From assembly GCA_904066235.2 (NCBI GenBank), contig CAJFCV020000003.1, forward strand, positions 2,542,001-2,606,000: a stretch of 64,000 nt of DNA. The letters run 5' to 3'. Below the pieces are notes generated by a model. The model saw only the letters and a list, made by a program, of their open reading frames with translations, was not told where the DNA came from and searched no databases. Shown one piece after another: positions 47,396 through 58,800 of the stretch (its first letter is position 1; every line of letters starts with the position of its first letter). Both the position numbers and the translations under genes were made by a program. The stretch comes from Bursaphelenchus xylophilus. Taxonomy: Eukaryota; Nematoda; Chromadorea; Rhabditida; Aphelenchoididae.

Positions 47396-48051
47396 TTAAT
47401 CATTCTTTGACTTTCTTTTTCGTTTCTTCGGCAATTCCACAGCAGCGACCTTCTCTACCAATAGCGTGCAACGCCTGGGAGCTCTTCTGGCAAGCCGAAT
47501 ACCAACTGGAGTGGTTGGGGAAGGCATTGTTGGCATTTCCAGATGCTCAATCTCGCTCAATGGAGGCCCAAAAGATGTGTTGGCCTATAATTTGACTTTG
47601 TGAAACAAGAAATTTGGGTATGAACACTTAGGTCAGAAAAACATTTTTTAGCAGGTACCTAAAGTAATGAAATGTTAAAATGAGAGACGAAAGCCTTCTG
47701 AACTTTTGAATTTTAATGTCTTTTAGGTGGAGAAACCTAGTACAAGGTATTAAGCAAAATTTCCGCGTCCGTCAAAAACACCTTCTTTCTATCTGAAATT
47801 CAATGACCTTCCACTGGGCATCAAGTGCAATATAATTTCCTCTCTAAAAACCAAAACAACAAAAATAAAAATAATCTTACATCAACACTCTCTTCCAAAT
47901 TGTCCTTCATAACGCCAGACACATCAATTTTCCCTCGGAACGGGACCACCGACTCCTCATCAAGGATATGCCGTGTTTCCTCCACTGATTTCCTGACGCT
48001 GGTCCCTCTCATCACGCCTTTCCGTGGCTCCATGTCAGTCTTGCTCGGCAT
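47396..48051 (-). CDS. Small basic protein, two exons, unrecognised
   Basis: Two exons, 48051-47881 and 47584-47396, join in phase 0 (donor GAT/GTAAGA, acceptor AAATTATAG) and give 119 residues. Exon 1 begins MPSKTDMEPRKGVMRGTSVR and carries an acidic/hydrophobic middle (HILDEESVVPFRGKIDVSG). Exon 2 is proline-rich (HLEMPTMPSPTTPVG) and then strongly basic (RLARRAPRR), ending LPKKRKRKSKND, a good candidate nuclear localisation signal. There is no signal peptide or membrane segment. A CAG acceptor four bases before the ATG would suit a spliced leader. It lies between the two astacins on the opposite strand. I do not recognise a family; a nuclear or chromatin role is only a guess from composition. 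Confidence 0.7.
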
Positions 48052-48059
48052 TTTACTGA
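48052..48059 (-). promoter_or_regulatory. Candidate trans-splice acceptor of the basic-protein gene
   Basis: AAATCAG ends at 48056 and TAAA separates it from the ATG at 48051. Confidence 0.45.
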
Positions 48060-49084
48060 TTTACAACTGGATTCAACAAAAAACTCCGAAATTAGCCGAT
48101 TTTATTTTCGAAACGAGAAAATTCTCCAAAAAGACATTTTATACGATGAAAGGTGTTCGTGGAAGTCTGAAAGCCTTTGAATTCGACCGAAATTTAGATT
48201 GGAAAGTACAAGGATATTGAGAAACTTGATAAATAACTGAGTACGCTAAATTCTAACTTATTATTTTTGGTTTGCACTATGATTTTTAATCTTTGAAATT
48301 TGGCGAATGGGTAATATAAAAAGCATGCCCTTTGAGGTGAGGGAGGTAAAACTACGAGCTGTTTTGAATTTGATGTGTCAATTAACTTATTTTGTTTGTT
48401 ATTTCCATCGGGTTTTGTACAAACACGCAATTTTGAGCGAGAAATTTTAAAAATTATGTTTTTGCACTGTGCAATGGGAAGACAATCAAAAAATGTTGAT
48501 TTTCCTGACTTTCTAGTACTTCGAGACTATGAATCGTCTTGGAATGTCATAAAAAATACAAATCATAGGTCAAATCCAAGTGGTTTGCCTTCAAACCCCC
48601 ATAAAAATCTCCGTTTTCCCCCATTCTTAGGTAATAGTTGGTCAAACTCCCTCCATTTAGCCAATTTCTGATCTGACTAACTGAAACTCATTACATTTTT
48701 GACTTGAAAAACAAGTCAAACCACCGAATTTTGCAATAACTCAATCTGTTGACTCATTTTCGATGTTGTAATTTTCTTTGACTAACGTGAAAAACCGTCC
48801 TTTTACAAAATAACACACCCAGATTGATTGGAAAGACCGTTTCAGTGGTGTTTTTTTTGCTCGGAACTGGCGAGGTTATTAATTTGCACTGGAAGTGGTT
48901 TCGGTTTTTGGGCGAGAATTTCACGTCCTTTCTGATTGTTTCAAGGCTTTTTGGGGTTTACAGAAAAAATATTTGTCTTTTGATGACTATTTTTTCATGA
49001 AATTTGGGGGGAAATTGAGCGAGATTTTTAACGCGCGCCTTGTAGAAATTGCAGAGATTTTTAATGAAAAAGGAAATACTTTAC

Positions 49085-49320
49085 AACGATATTTTGTGCA
49101 AAAAACCTCTCTATAACGAACAATTTTACATAGCGTAAGACTAAATTTATTCTTCTTCTATCCAAAATGAAACTCCATGCAACAAAATCTCTCTATAACG
49201 AATAAATTTTTCGGCCTTTAAAATTCTGTTATTGGTTGTACAGAGTCTTGAACGTGTATTCCGAGAGAGTATTAAAAACCGGGATTGTCCGCAAGCCGCA
49301 AAAAGGCGTTTTGATACAAC
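49085..49320. repeat. CAACAAAACCT..CTATAAC repeat, second copy
   Basis: Contains AAAACCTCTCTATAACGAA and AAAATGAAACTCCATGCAAC in the same order as at 44.1 kb. It is followed immediately by a GATCCAGTGGCAAAAAACG element, as if the latter inserted into it. Confidence 0.6.
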
Positions 49321-49568
49321 AGTGGCGGTCCTGATCCAGTGGACAAAAATGTTCAATTTTGTATCTGGGAAGTATCAAAAATGCAGCAAAATGCCTCCCT
49401 CTATAAACGAGAAAACTCCATTTTCAAAAGCGCACCTCTTTTTATAAGGGAAAGGGTCTTCAAAACGGATTTTTTTTAGTTGGAGAGGGAGGTATTTTGC
49501 CGCGCTTTTGATACTTCCCGGATGCAAAATGGAGCGTTTTTTGCCATTGGATCAGGTCCGCCACTATT
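49318..49568. mobile_element. GATCCAGTGGCAAAAAACG miniature element
   Basis: Fourth copy; ends AGTGGCGGTCCTGATCCAG and GGATCAGGTCCGCCACT are inverted. It lies about 250 bases upstream of astacin 2. Confidence 0.85.
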
Positions 49569-49800
49569 GAATTGTCATATATTTCGTTTGGTAAAAAATA
49601 ATTTTTGATGGCGATATTGCTCTTCTTATCTTCTTAGCAGACTGTAAATCCCGTCTTCTATTATATTATCAACATCGATTTTTTCGAAAAAAAGGAGTTA
49701 ATAAACCAAATTTTTTTCTTTCGAATATTTAAAAGTGTTTATATGGCGGTGTTGTTCGTATTTTACCATTTTAAAAATCAACTTTTTTGTATTGATTGCT

Positions 49801-49820
49801 CTTTCAGGGTTACAAATAAA
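49801..49820 (+). promoter_or_regulatory. Candidate trans-splice acceptor of astacin 2
   Basis: GCTCTTTCAG ends at 49,807 and a 13-base leader precedes the ATG at 49,821. Confidence 0.5.
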
Positions 49821-52800
49821 ATGCACTTCATAAGCATTTCTCTCGTTGCATTTGTCGCATGGGCTTCACATGGAACACTTGTTGTAAGGAAGAAGTTTCA
49901 AAAAAATTGCTGGGCTCTTTCTCCCTTTTTTCAACCCATTTTTTGGGCTTTTCAGAGCGCCAGTCCTCCCGGTCCCAATCACTACGAAGACTACATTCCC
50001 CCAGATTTCAATCAAGGGCGGTTCGAGAGACATGGAGGATTCAGCAATGTCCCCAGTCCCCCACATTTACCATGCCCTCCAAAAGTACAAAGTCAATCAT
50101 GGGGGAATAGTTGGTCGACAAGTTGGAGTAGCAGCAGTGATGGTAAGGAGGGTTATCTTAGAGGGTCAGTGGAGCCATTTGGCAAGAAAAATTTAATGTT
50201 TATTTCTATATAATACTGTAGAGTAATGACTCTATAAAAAATATTTTTTTTTTCTGGCCAAATGGACAAAAATACGGCTTGAAAGTGTCTTTTCTGTGAC
50301 TGCATGTCTCGTCCAAAATTTCAAAGTCAACTCTAACCAAAATACCGAAAAAATCCGACATTTCTTCGTGATTTTCAACCGAAAAAATTCGAAATTTCTC
50401 AAGCATTTTCAACCGAAAAACACTGGTTTTCGGGACTAAAAGGGACCTACTTCAAAACGTCGTAGCAACCTCAGTTTCCACTTTAAAATCATGTTTTTTC
50501 ATAGACAAAAAAAATGTGGCTTAAAAATACATATTCCAAGAACGAACTCTCTGCGCCGTCTCCGCCGAAAGTTATAGCCTCCGACTTTCCTTCACGTCTC
50601 TTGAAAGACCCTGTACAGGGTGTTTCAAGAAATTTGGAACAAATGACTTGCTTATATCTTTTTGTTCTTTGAAGCTATCAACGAATTTCTTTTTGCTTCT
50701 AAAAATTGACAGCGTGCGTTTTTAGAATCTCAAAAAAATTTTTTTTTCGTCGGCGGAGGGCCCATTTCTCGGCGGAGAAAATTAGGGCCTTTTTTAAAAA
50801 TCACAGCGTATTACGTGGCGGAAACGCCGTTGCAACGGCTGAAATCAAGTTTACGTAATACCTCCGTCGATTTTACGGTATGCATTTTTTTGTTTTCGAT
50901 TTTACGCGCACCGCGGAGGCGCGGCGGAGACTTCAGATTCTCCCGGTTCGGCCCGGAAAATTTTTGTATTGGGTTGGAAAGAAAGAAAGCGGGAAATGAA
51001 AGGAAAATTATGGCAAATTTTCGCAAAATGTAAAGAAAAATTTAGCAAAACCTAGGTACATAAGGTAATTCTGTCGAAAAAGCTTATTTTTGCCTTTTAT
51101 CCGGGCAATACTCAGATTTCAAAAAAACCGGGCCGGAAAATTTTGCAAGGCCCGGCCCGGAGCCATGCTTACTGTAGATGCTTATAAGGCCTTTCAAAAA
51201 CTATCTTTCAGGCTGCAATAACCAATCACCAGTCCCTCCACCACCCGCTCCACTTCCTCGTCCCCACTCCACCTACTCTCATCCTCCTCCACCGCCTCCG
51301 GAACCAGAGCCGGAGCCTCGTTTTTACCGACCTCCACAATACAGCCGACCTCTCCCTTCGATCCCCGACCCGCTTCCAGAGCCACAGCCGGAGCCGATTC
51401 CTCGGCGTCGGTTTGATTTGGGGAAGATACGAAGGGAAGAGATTGAAGGTCTATGGACAGAGTTCTCACCAGCTTCGAGAAATTTTCTGGCTCCGGATTC
51501 AGTCAGAAGCGGGATTCCTCCGCATTGTGTGAAGAGAATTGTGAGATATTGTTCGAGGAATCCGGAGAGCCTTAGATGCAGGTAAGTAATTCAACAAAAA
51601 AGTTGTTTCAAAACAAAAAATCAGCTGTCGGGAAAATAATGAGTCGTCGTTGAAGCGAAAAGCAATTTTATTTTGACGCGACACAATTCATTTTCTCGGC
51701 GGCGATGCTATTTATTTTTGATGCGACAGAGTGCTCATTATTTTCCCGACAGTCTAATAAACTCGTCAATACCTCGGCCGTCACTGCCGCTGCTTTGGCT
51801 CCCGCCGGTAGTATCTCTATGTATACGATATATAGCAAGGCTAAAGAAACTTATTCGTAGCGGAAAGGTTTCGTTGAATGGAGCTTCAATTTGGCCTGAA
51901 ATTGAAAACTGTGACCTCAGAAATAAGAATCTGTCTGGAAAATAATGTGGATTTGTCGCAGCAAAAAGTCTCGGTTTGTCGCCAAATTTGCACCAAATTT
52001 CCGGCCCAGCATCGCTTAGCCGTCGCAAAGCGATGATGGGCGATTCCAAGGCGTTAAGAATCCACATTATTTCCCCGACAAACTGATATAATATTTCTTT
52101 TTTAGACAGGTTTTGTTGTATGGGAGTATGCTTTACAGAGATTCCACTGCGTAAATATCAGTATGTCGGAAAAATAATGGGCACTCTGTCGCATCGAAAA
52201 TGGCATCGCCGCAGAGAAAATGAATTGTTTCGTGGCAAAAACAGATCGCTTTTCACTTCAGCGAGGCGATCGGCGCAGCGACATGCGCTCACTATTTTCC
52301 CGACAGACGGATATGACTTTTCTTGGCCGCAAGAAGGTCTTGAAAACTCACTTTTCAATTTTTATAATGTTTTAGAGGGCATTCCGAATGGATTTCCGAT
52401 GACATTGTGCCCGATCCCCCATCACACGGAAGCGTTTTCATTGAAGACGAAAACGAGATTTTTTCTCTCTACAACTTCACTGCATCTTCGCCTCCAAGAT
52501 TACCTCGAGACGACGTTCTCACCAACGTTCCTTCCGATTTACGCGCCGAAGTTTCCGATGGTTCTGTCTATAATCTAAAGCCAGAAGAACGAAGTCAAAT
52601 AAATGCGGCATGTTCGTATGGAGCTGGTTGTTTGCATCAGCCGAAAAGCGCGTTGTTTGATCGCTCGGATATTGCGGAGCATCACTCCACAGTTTTGAGA
52701 TTTTTGAATAGTGGAGTTGGCAAGGAGATTGATAAGAATGTGGAGACGCAATTTCTGAGGACATACGAACTGAAGAAGGCGATTATGAGCAAGTTGGGAT

Positions 52801-55800
52801 TGGATGGAAAGGTGGGGAAGAGTTTGATTGCTATTGTCATATCAGTCTGTCGGGAAAATAATGTGGTTTTGGCACAGTAAAATGTCTCGCTTCGTCGCAA
52901 TTGCGCGCCAAATCAAGAGTCGTGACTGTCCGTTGAAAAGCGATAATGGTCGATTCCATGTCGCGACGAATCCACATTATTTTCCCGACAGACTGATACT
53001 TACAATTAGAGAGAAATACTTTAAGAACACTTGGCTCGATAGGTCAAGTGTTTCTCTCTAGTATTTTTTGCACAGTAAAAATCCGTCATCAAAGTGATGA
53101 TGGGCGATTCAATGGTGCGACGAATCCACATTATTTTCCCAACAGACTCAAACATATCAATACAGGGTGGTTCAGCCGGAGCTTCCATCCTTATTTCAAG
53201 TATTTCTCCGCCGATAATGCACCAATTTTTATAAAATTAAGATCGAATTGAAGCTGAGGTTCCCCATTTTTTGTCCACCAAATATGACAGGCCCAAGTTC
53301 AAGGATACCCCCGTACTGACCTGTGACATTTTCATTCCAAATTTTAGAGCCCGAAATCGGTGAAACTTAGAAAATTTTTGCAATGATTTTCAATTAAGTT
53401 CTCGTGCTTGGAAAATATTCGAGTCTTTGGCAAAATATGACATTCAGAAGTTGCTGAAAAAATTGACGGCAGTCAATGGAGCACTCCTAGTTAATCTTGA
53501 AGGCATTGCAGTGGTTCAAAGGTCCTCCCTGATAGGAGTTCAATGGAGTCCCCGAAAGCCACACCAAAGTCCCAAATATCCCAGCGGAACTATCCAAAGG
53601 AATAAAAGAACGCCAATAATAAATATAAACCCGTTTATCCAGAGGAAGGGTCGATACAATCACGTAAATGTCAAAATAGGTAAAACCAAGTGTCGGCTGG
53701 CGGAACTATCCTTACCAGCCGTTCGTCAACCTGTCCTATTGTCCGAATCCAACCGACCGCCACTCGGTTCTCCGGATCCTCCTCTTCTGACTGAATTCCA
53801 TTCTCTCACGTTCCTTGACTTTCCAACGGTGCGTTAGGTTTCGCGGCGGGACCCAGCCCGAGGTTCGGTGCGGTCCTGCACCATTCGCCCCCTAACCAAG
53901 TTGGCATCGTCCCCGATGTCAGTGAAGTCGATGCGCCGTTGGGGAAGTTGAGTGGTTTCTCCTGGGGCTTATCCGATCTGGTTTGGTATTGGTGAAATGG
54001 CATGAAGTGAGCTTTGTCCGGAAGGGAACGTAGTCGAAATCTGAAAGTAAAAGTGATTAAAAGTGAATAAAAGTCCCTAAAAATCCCTAAAATATCCTAA
54101 ATAACCCCCAAGCTCCCCCCTAAACATCTGAAGTCGTCCTCGACTTCAAAAAGTAAGTTCCGGGTTTTCAGGATATTTTATGGGATCCTGAAACTTATCT
54201 AAAAATAAGGTACGAGTAGATGTTTTACCGGAACAAAATAAGTAAATAGTGAATTTACGAATCAAAAATTGAAATACCTTTAAAATTATACAAGATACTA
54301 CAACAAAATACGGTATTTTCACACTAAGATAGCAATTTACGATCAAGTTAGCCGCACGGATGACGTAAACCTCCGAAAATTTAAATTTGGTTCCTTTTCC
54401 TTCAATTCGCGAGGAATACGACCATTCTATCGAGTTGTTCTTGTCGAAATCACCATTGAAACTGTGATTTTCCTCCAAGAACTTAAATTTGCAGCCTTTA
54501 GCAGGGAGAAATGACTTCAGAAACATATTATCATATAGGCAATTACCAGGAATTTGAATATTTTGATCAACCCTTGGCACAATTTTTGCGGAAAGTTCAT
54601 TTCTCTTCTCAAAACTCTCGAAAGTATCTTCCTTCGGGATGTCTACATTGACTTTTGGGTCTTTGCTCTCAAGGGCCGTAGTATTAAACCATTTTTCGTA
54701 TACTGAATTATCTAGGATCTCCTCAAAACTCGGAATTATCCCCTTCTTCTCGTGTTTCCAACTCATAAACGCAGATTTTGACAACTCCAATGTGTAGTCT
54801 GTCTGTGGGTGAACTTTTGCGGGTAGACATGAAATCTCGGGCTCAGCGGATAATGTCTCGAGATCTCCGGATTCGAGTTCATCGTTACGTGTACTCGATT
54901 CCTCAAGATTTGAGCATGTAAAAGGTTCCTGACGTGATTTCAGTTCGGGGTTTTCTCTCAGACTCTCAATTTCGTTTATCGTGCAGTTTGCCGTAATTTT
55001 AACTTCAGAATTCTCCTGTAGTTCTTGCTCCACTGGACCAGCTGAGATGATTTGCGGAACGCTTGAAGATCCTCTATTCGCTTTATAATTTACCCGAGCT
55101 GCTAATGCCTTCTCTCTGAGCTGCTTCAAATAATCCTTCCGTTTGTGACAATCCTTCTCCAAATGTTCTCCTCCATCACAATATTGACAAAATAATCGCG
55201 CTTTAAAACTGCTGATGGATTCACCCGACTCTGGCTTGCGCGAATTTATTGCAGGCCGGGTAGGTGAAAATCCTGTAGCTGGTTTGCAATTGGACCTACG
55301 TTATCAACCGTTGGTTGAGGAATTGGTCGATTATTTTGAGACGGACCGTTCCAAAAGGCACTTAGATGCGCTGGAGCATGACTGTTTAAGAAATTCTCAG
55401 CTTCAAATGATGGATTTTGCTGGGGTTGATACCAGTTTCCTTTGTTGTATTCATACACATTGGTGGCAATCTTAACCATCTCTTCGAAGGGGAGGTTTTT
55501 ATGCAATTCCGCGGCAAGTGCGATGCTAGCTTCTCTATGATTTAATCCAGCCATAAATTTCGAGATCATATGTTTTTCGAGTATGTGTTTGGGTGCGCCA
55601 GCAAATGCTCTGATAGTGATGTCGCTTATCTGATCAGCATATTCGCGGATAGACATATTGTTCTCACGGATGAAAGGTTTGAGATAAATCGAAGCCCAGT
55701 CCTTATGATCTGCTGCTCTACTTTTCAGCTCATTCTCAAATTCAGCTAGATTTTGATCGAAGTCACTACTCTCCGAAGCCATGCTCGTGTGTTCCCACAA

Positions 55801-58800
55801 CCAAGCTGCTTTTCCCGCTACTTTGGCTTCAAGAAGATCCCTCCTTTCTTGCGTGGTGTGATTTACAGTCCCCGCGCGAAATTTGTAGAAAAAACTGACT
55901 ACTTCGCTTTGTTTCTCTTTCCCCGTCAACGTTGGTAGTCGCATCTCTATAAACATAAGATCCGCGACGGATCCCGCGCTTCTAGCCGGCGGATTCTCTA
56001 GGCGCGGCGCAAAAGAAATACTCTCGCTCTGCGGTTGCTTTACTTCGCTTTGCGCTAATAAAGTTTGAACAGATTGAGATAACTCTTCTATTTTCTTTCT
56101 ATCTTCCTCAGCTTGTTTTTGTACCTCGATCAAGGTCTTATCAGATTTTTCCCGCTGCTCCTTCATGAAGCGCAATATGTCTCCCAAGACTTCTTTACTA
56201 CCCTCGCTGCTGTCCCCTTGCTCCATTTTTTTCTAAACAACAAGGCACTAATTCAAAAAGAACTCACTTCACTTCCACTTGTCGAGGTTCTGGGCCGGAA
56301 TTGTGGTTCTTGGCAACTCGAGTCTCCGATGCTGCAAAGAGTAGAATTAGATCAATGGATTCGCGGAAATCACGAATGCAATCACGCAACTTATATACGA
56401 ACACGCACTACACGAAACTCTTGACAAGACAACACAAAGTTTCAAAGCAAATACAATTTTCAAAAACTTTCTCAAACAATTCCGATTTGATACCTAAAAC
56501 AATATCAAATCACAAAATTCTCGCAACTTCGCAAATTATTTTCGAGAAAAATTCGTTTCTCGTTGCTCAAAAGGTCTCAATACAGCTCTTCTATCTTGAA
56601 TCTGTTGATGGATTCAAGTTTGACAAAAGGTCCGATATTATACTTGCTACGGACAGGTCCAGTCGTTACCCAGACGACAACTTGGCTAAGGAGTTCAATG
56701 TTACTCTTGCCAAAACAGGTTCCGGTATTTATTCAGACGGAAGCTGTCTCTCAATTCTGCTCTTATCTTATTTCGAGACAGAATTGCTTGTGTTGACCTA
56801 CTATTATTTAGGTAACACAAGGCCGGGTTTCTCAAGAACGAGTCCCAGCGTCGATTTCACCGCTCTTCCGGAGGCGAAATTCGACTCAGAGTGCCCTTCT
56901 CTTACGTTCGGTCACACTCTGATCTCTTCGGGAGCACTTAGGATCCCTCCGAGATATCCTCACGAATAAATCGCGAGTCGAGATTTCGGGTAACTCTTGC
57001 TTTACCCTCAAGAGAATCAAAAAAGATTCTCTATCTCTTCAAGCCTAAAAGCCAAACAAAAACCAACAAAAACTTACCTAAAAATCCAATCGCTATCGGC
57101 CTACGTCTCCCGCAGCGTGGTCGCCAAGTGGTTCAAAGGTCCTCCCTGATAGGAGTTCAATGGAGTCCCCGAAAGCCACACCAAAGTCCCAAATATCCCA
57201 GCGGAACTATCCAAAGGAATAAAAGAACGCCAATAATAAATATAAACCCGTTTATCCAGAGGAAGGGTCGATACAATCACGTAAATGTCAAAATAGGTAA
57301 AACCAAGTGTCGGCTGGCGGAACTATCCTTGCCAGCCGTTCGTCAACCTGTCCTATTGTCCGAATCCAACCGACCGCCACTCGGTTCTCCGGATCCTCCT
57401 CTTCTGACTGAATTCCATTCTCTCACGTTCCTTGACTTTCCAACGGTGCGTTAGGTTTCGCGGCGGGACCCAGCCCGAGGTTCGGTGCGGTCCTGCACCA
57501 TTTTGCTCTTGTGTTCTGGGGTAACAGGCTTTGTTAATCAAAATTTTAAAAAATACGAACAAATGAGCGAGACTGTCTATGTGGATGACGAAATCCACCC
57601 TGAAGATAAATAACAAGTTGTAAAGCCTGGATTGCCCGAGAAAAGAGCTTTCGTTTTCAATCGTTCGATTTGGTACCTTGCCGGATTGAAATATGCTTTT
57701 TAGGCACTTTGTACTTCTGTGAACCTTACTTTTTTTTAAAAATTTTCATCGAATTTGGCGACTTTGTTTTTTGTCGGAAATCCAAAAATTTGACAAGTCC
57801 GAGAAACCTGTCATATTTGGTGGACAAAAAATGGGGAACCTCAGCTTCAATTCGATATTAATTTTATAAAAATTGGTGCATTATCGGCGGAGAAATACTT
57901 GAAATAAGGATGGAAGCTCCGGCTGAACCACCCTGTACTTTTTCGGCTGCTTGTCAGAAAAGATTTTTTTAGACTGTAAATGACAAACATGCAGTTTTCG
58001 AAGTTATAAAAAACAGAAAAAGACGTATTTTACAAGCCGGTTCTTAACCCTTCGCTACTATAAAATGCTCAGTTTTCTATGAAACTTTTGATTTTTCGCT
58101 CAAAATGATGAGAGCCGGCAAGACGAGAGGAGTTTTTTGACACCATTTTCACTGATTTTTCTTGGTAAAAATTGCTTTTTATATCGATGTTATCGTTCTT
58201 ATCAGACTGTAAAGCTTGTGTTATCATCGATATTACCTTCACAAAAAGTGAACAGTTAATGGAGACTTCTTACTTTAACATTCTGCTAATCTTTAGTGAT
58301 GAAGCCGTATTTTACCATGCCGAAAAGTGCGACAATTTTTGGCACCTCCGCACTTTATTCCATCGTATAAGTTTGCCGGGAAAATTATGAGCGCCCTGTC
58401 GCTGAAGTGACACGCATTTTGATTTTACCGCTACATTATTTATTTTCTCGGCGGTTTTTTTTTGAATCGGCAATGTGCTCTTTATTTTCCCGACAAAATA
58501 GTATTAACTTTTCCGGACATAATAATACAAAATTTACTGTCTTTCGTGACAAAACTGGACCCTATTTTTGCAGGTAGAACCCCTCAACGACGGGATTTTC
58601 CAAGGAGACATCCTCCTCAGCACCGAACAAGCTGATATCCTCCTCAACGCCGTGCAAAACGACCTTCCTCCTATAATTTCTGTCCCATATAGCCAACAAT
58701 CTTCACCATCCTACCACCCTTACAGTCATCCTCGTTCCGGCTACGGATATAATCGAGGGAAACGCTCCGGGATTTTCTTTGAGGAACAGTTTATTCGGCA

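Larger units (their letters stand above)
53510..57502 (-). mobile_element. LTR retrotransposon, gag only, non-autonomous
   Basis: Two 376-base direct repeats (53,510-53,885 and 57,127-57,502) differ at one base that I can see (A at 53,714, G at 57,331). TTGC lies on both sides, a 4-base target duplication. Reading the minus strand, the 5' LTR is the right-hand one. TGGCGACCACGC, a tRNA-type primer site, follows it directly, and a purine run (TTAGGGGGCG) precedes the 3' LTR. Interior frames encode gag and a zinc-knuckle protein. No protease, reverse transcriptase or integrase is visible in about 3.2 kb, so pol is mostly deleted. Near-identical LTRs mean recent insertion. Confidence 0.92.
53163..57935. 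mobile_element. CAGGGTGGTTCAGCCGG DNA element, interrupted by an LTR element
   Basis: Inverted ends of about 120-150 bases (53,163-53,300 and 57,790-57,935) begin CAGGGTGGTTCAGCCGGAGC and are flanked by TA. They match the palindrome at 46.3 kb. Without the inserted LTR element the unit is about 0.78 kb. Its interior on either side of the insertion has a short open frame (AKYDIQKLLKKLTAVNGALL) with no recognised transposase motif. It sits in astacin 2 intron 4. Confidence 0.85.

Noticed and set aside
52682..53061. Frames continuing past exon 4 of astacin 2
   Set aside because: They run into a miniature element; the conserved frame resumes at 58,574 with the same residues as astacin 1.
53427..53837. 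136-codon frame crossing the edge of the LTR
   Set aside because: It runs from the DNA element into the 3' LTR, and its second half repeats in the other LTR at 57,128; it is a junction artefact.
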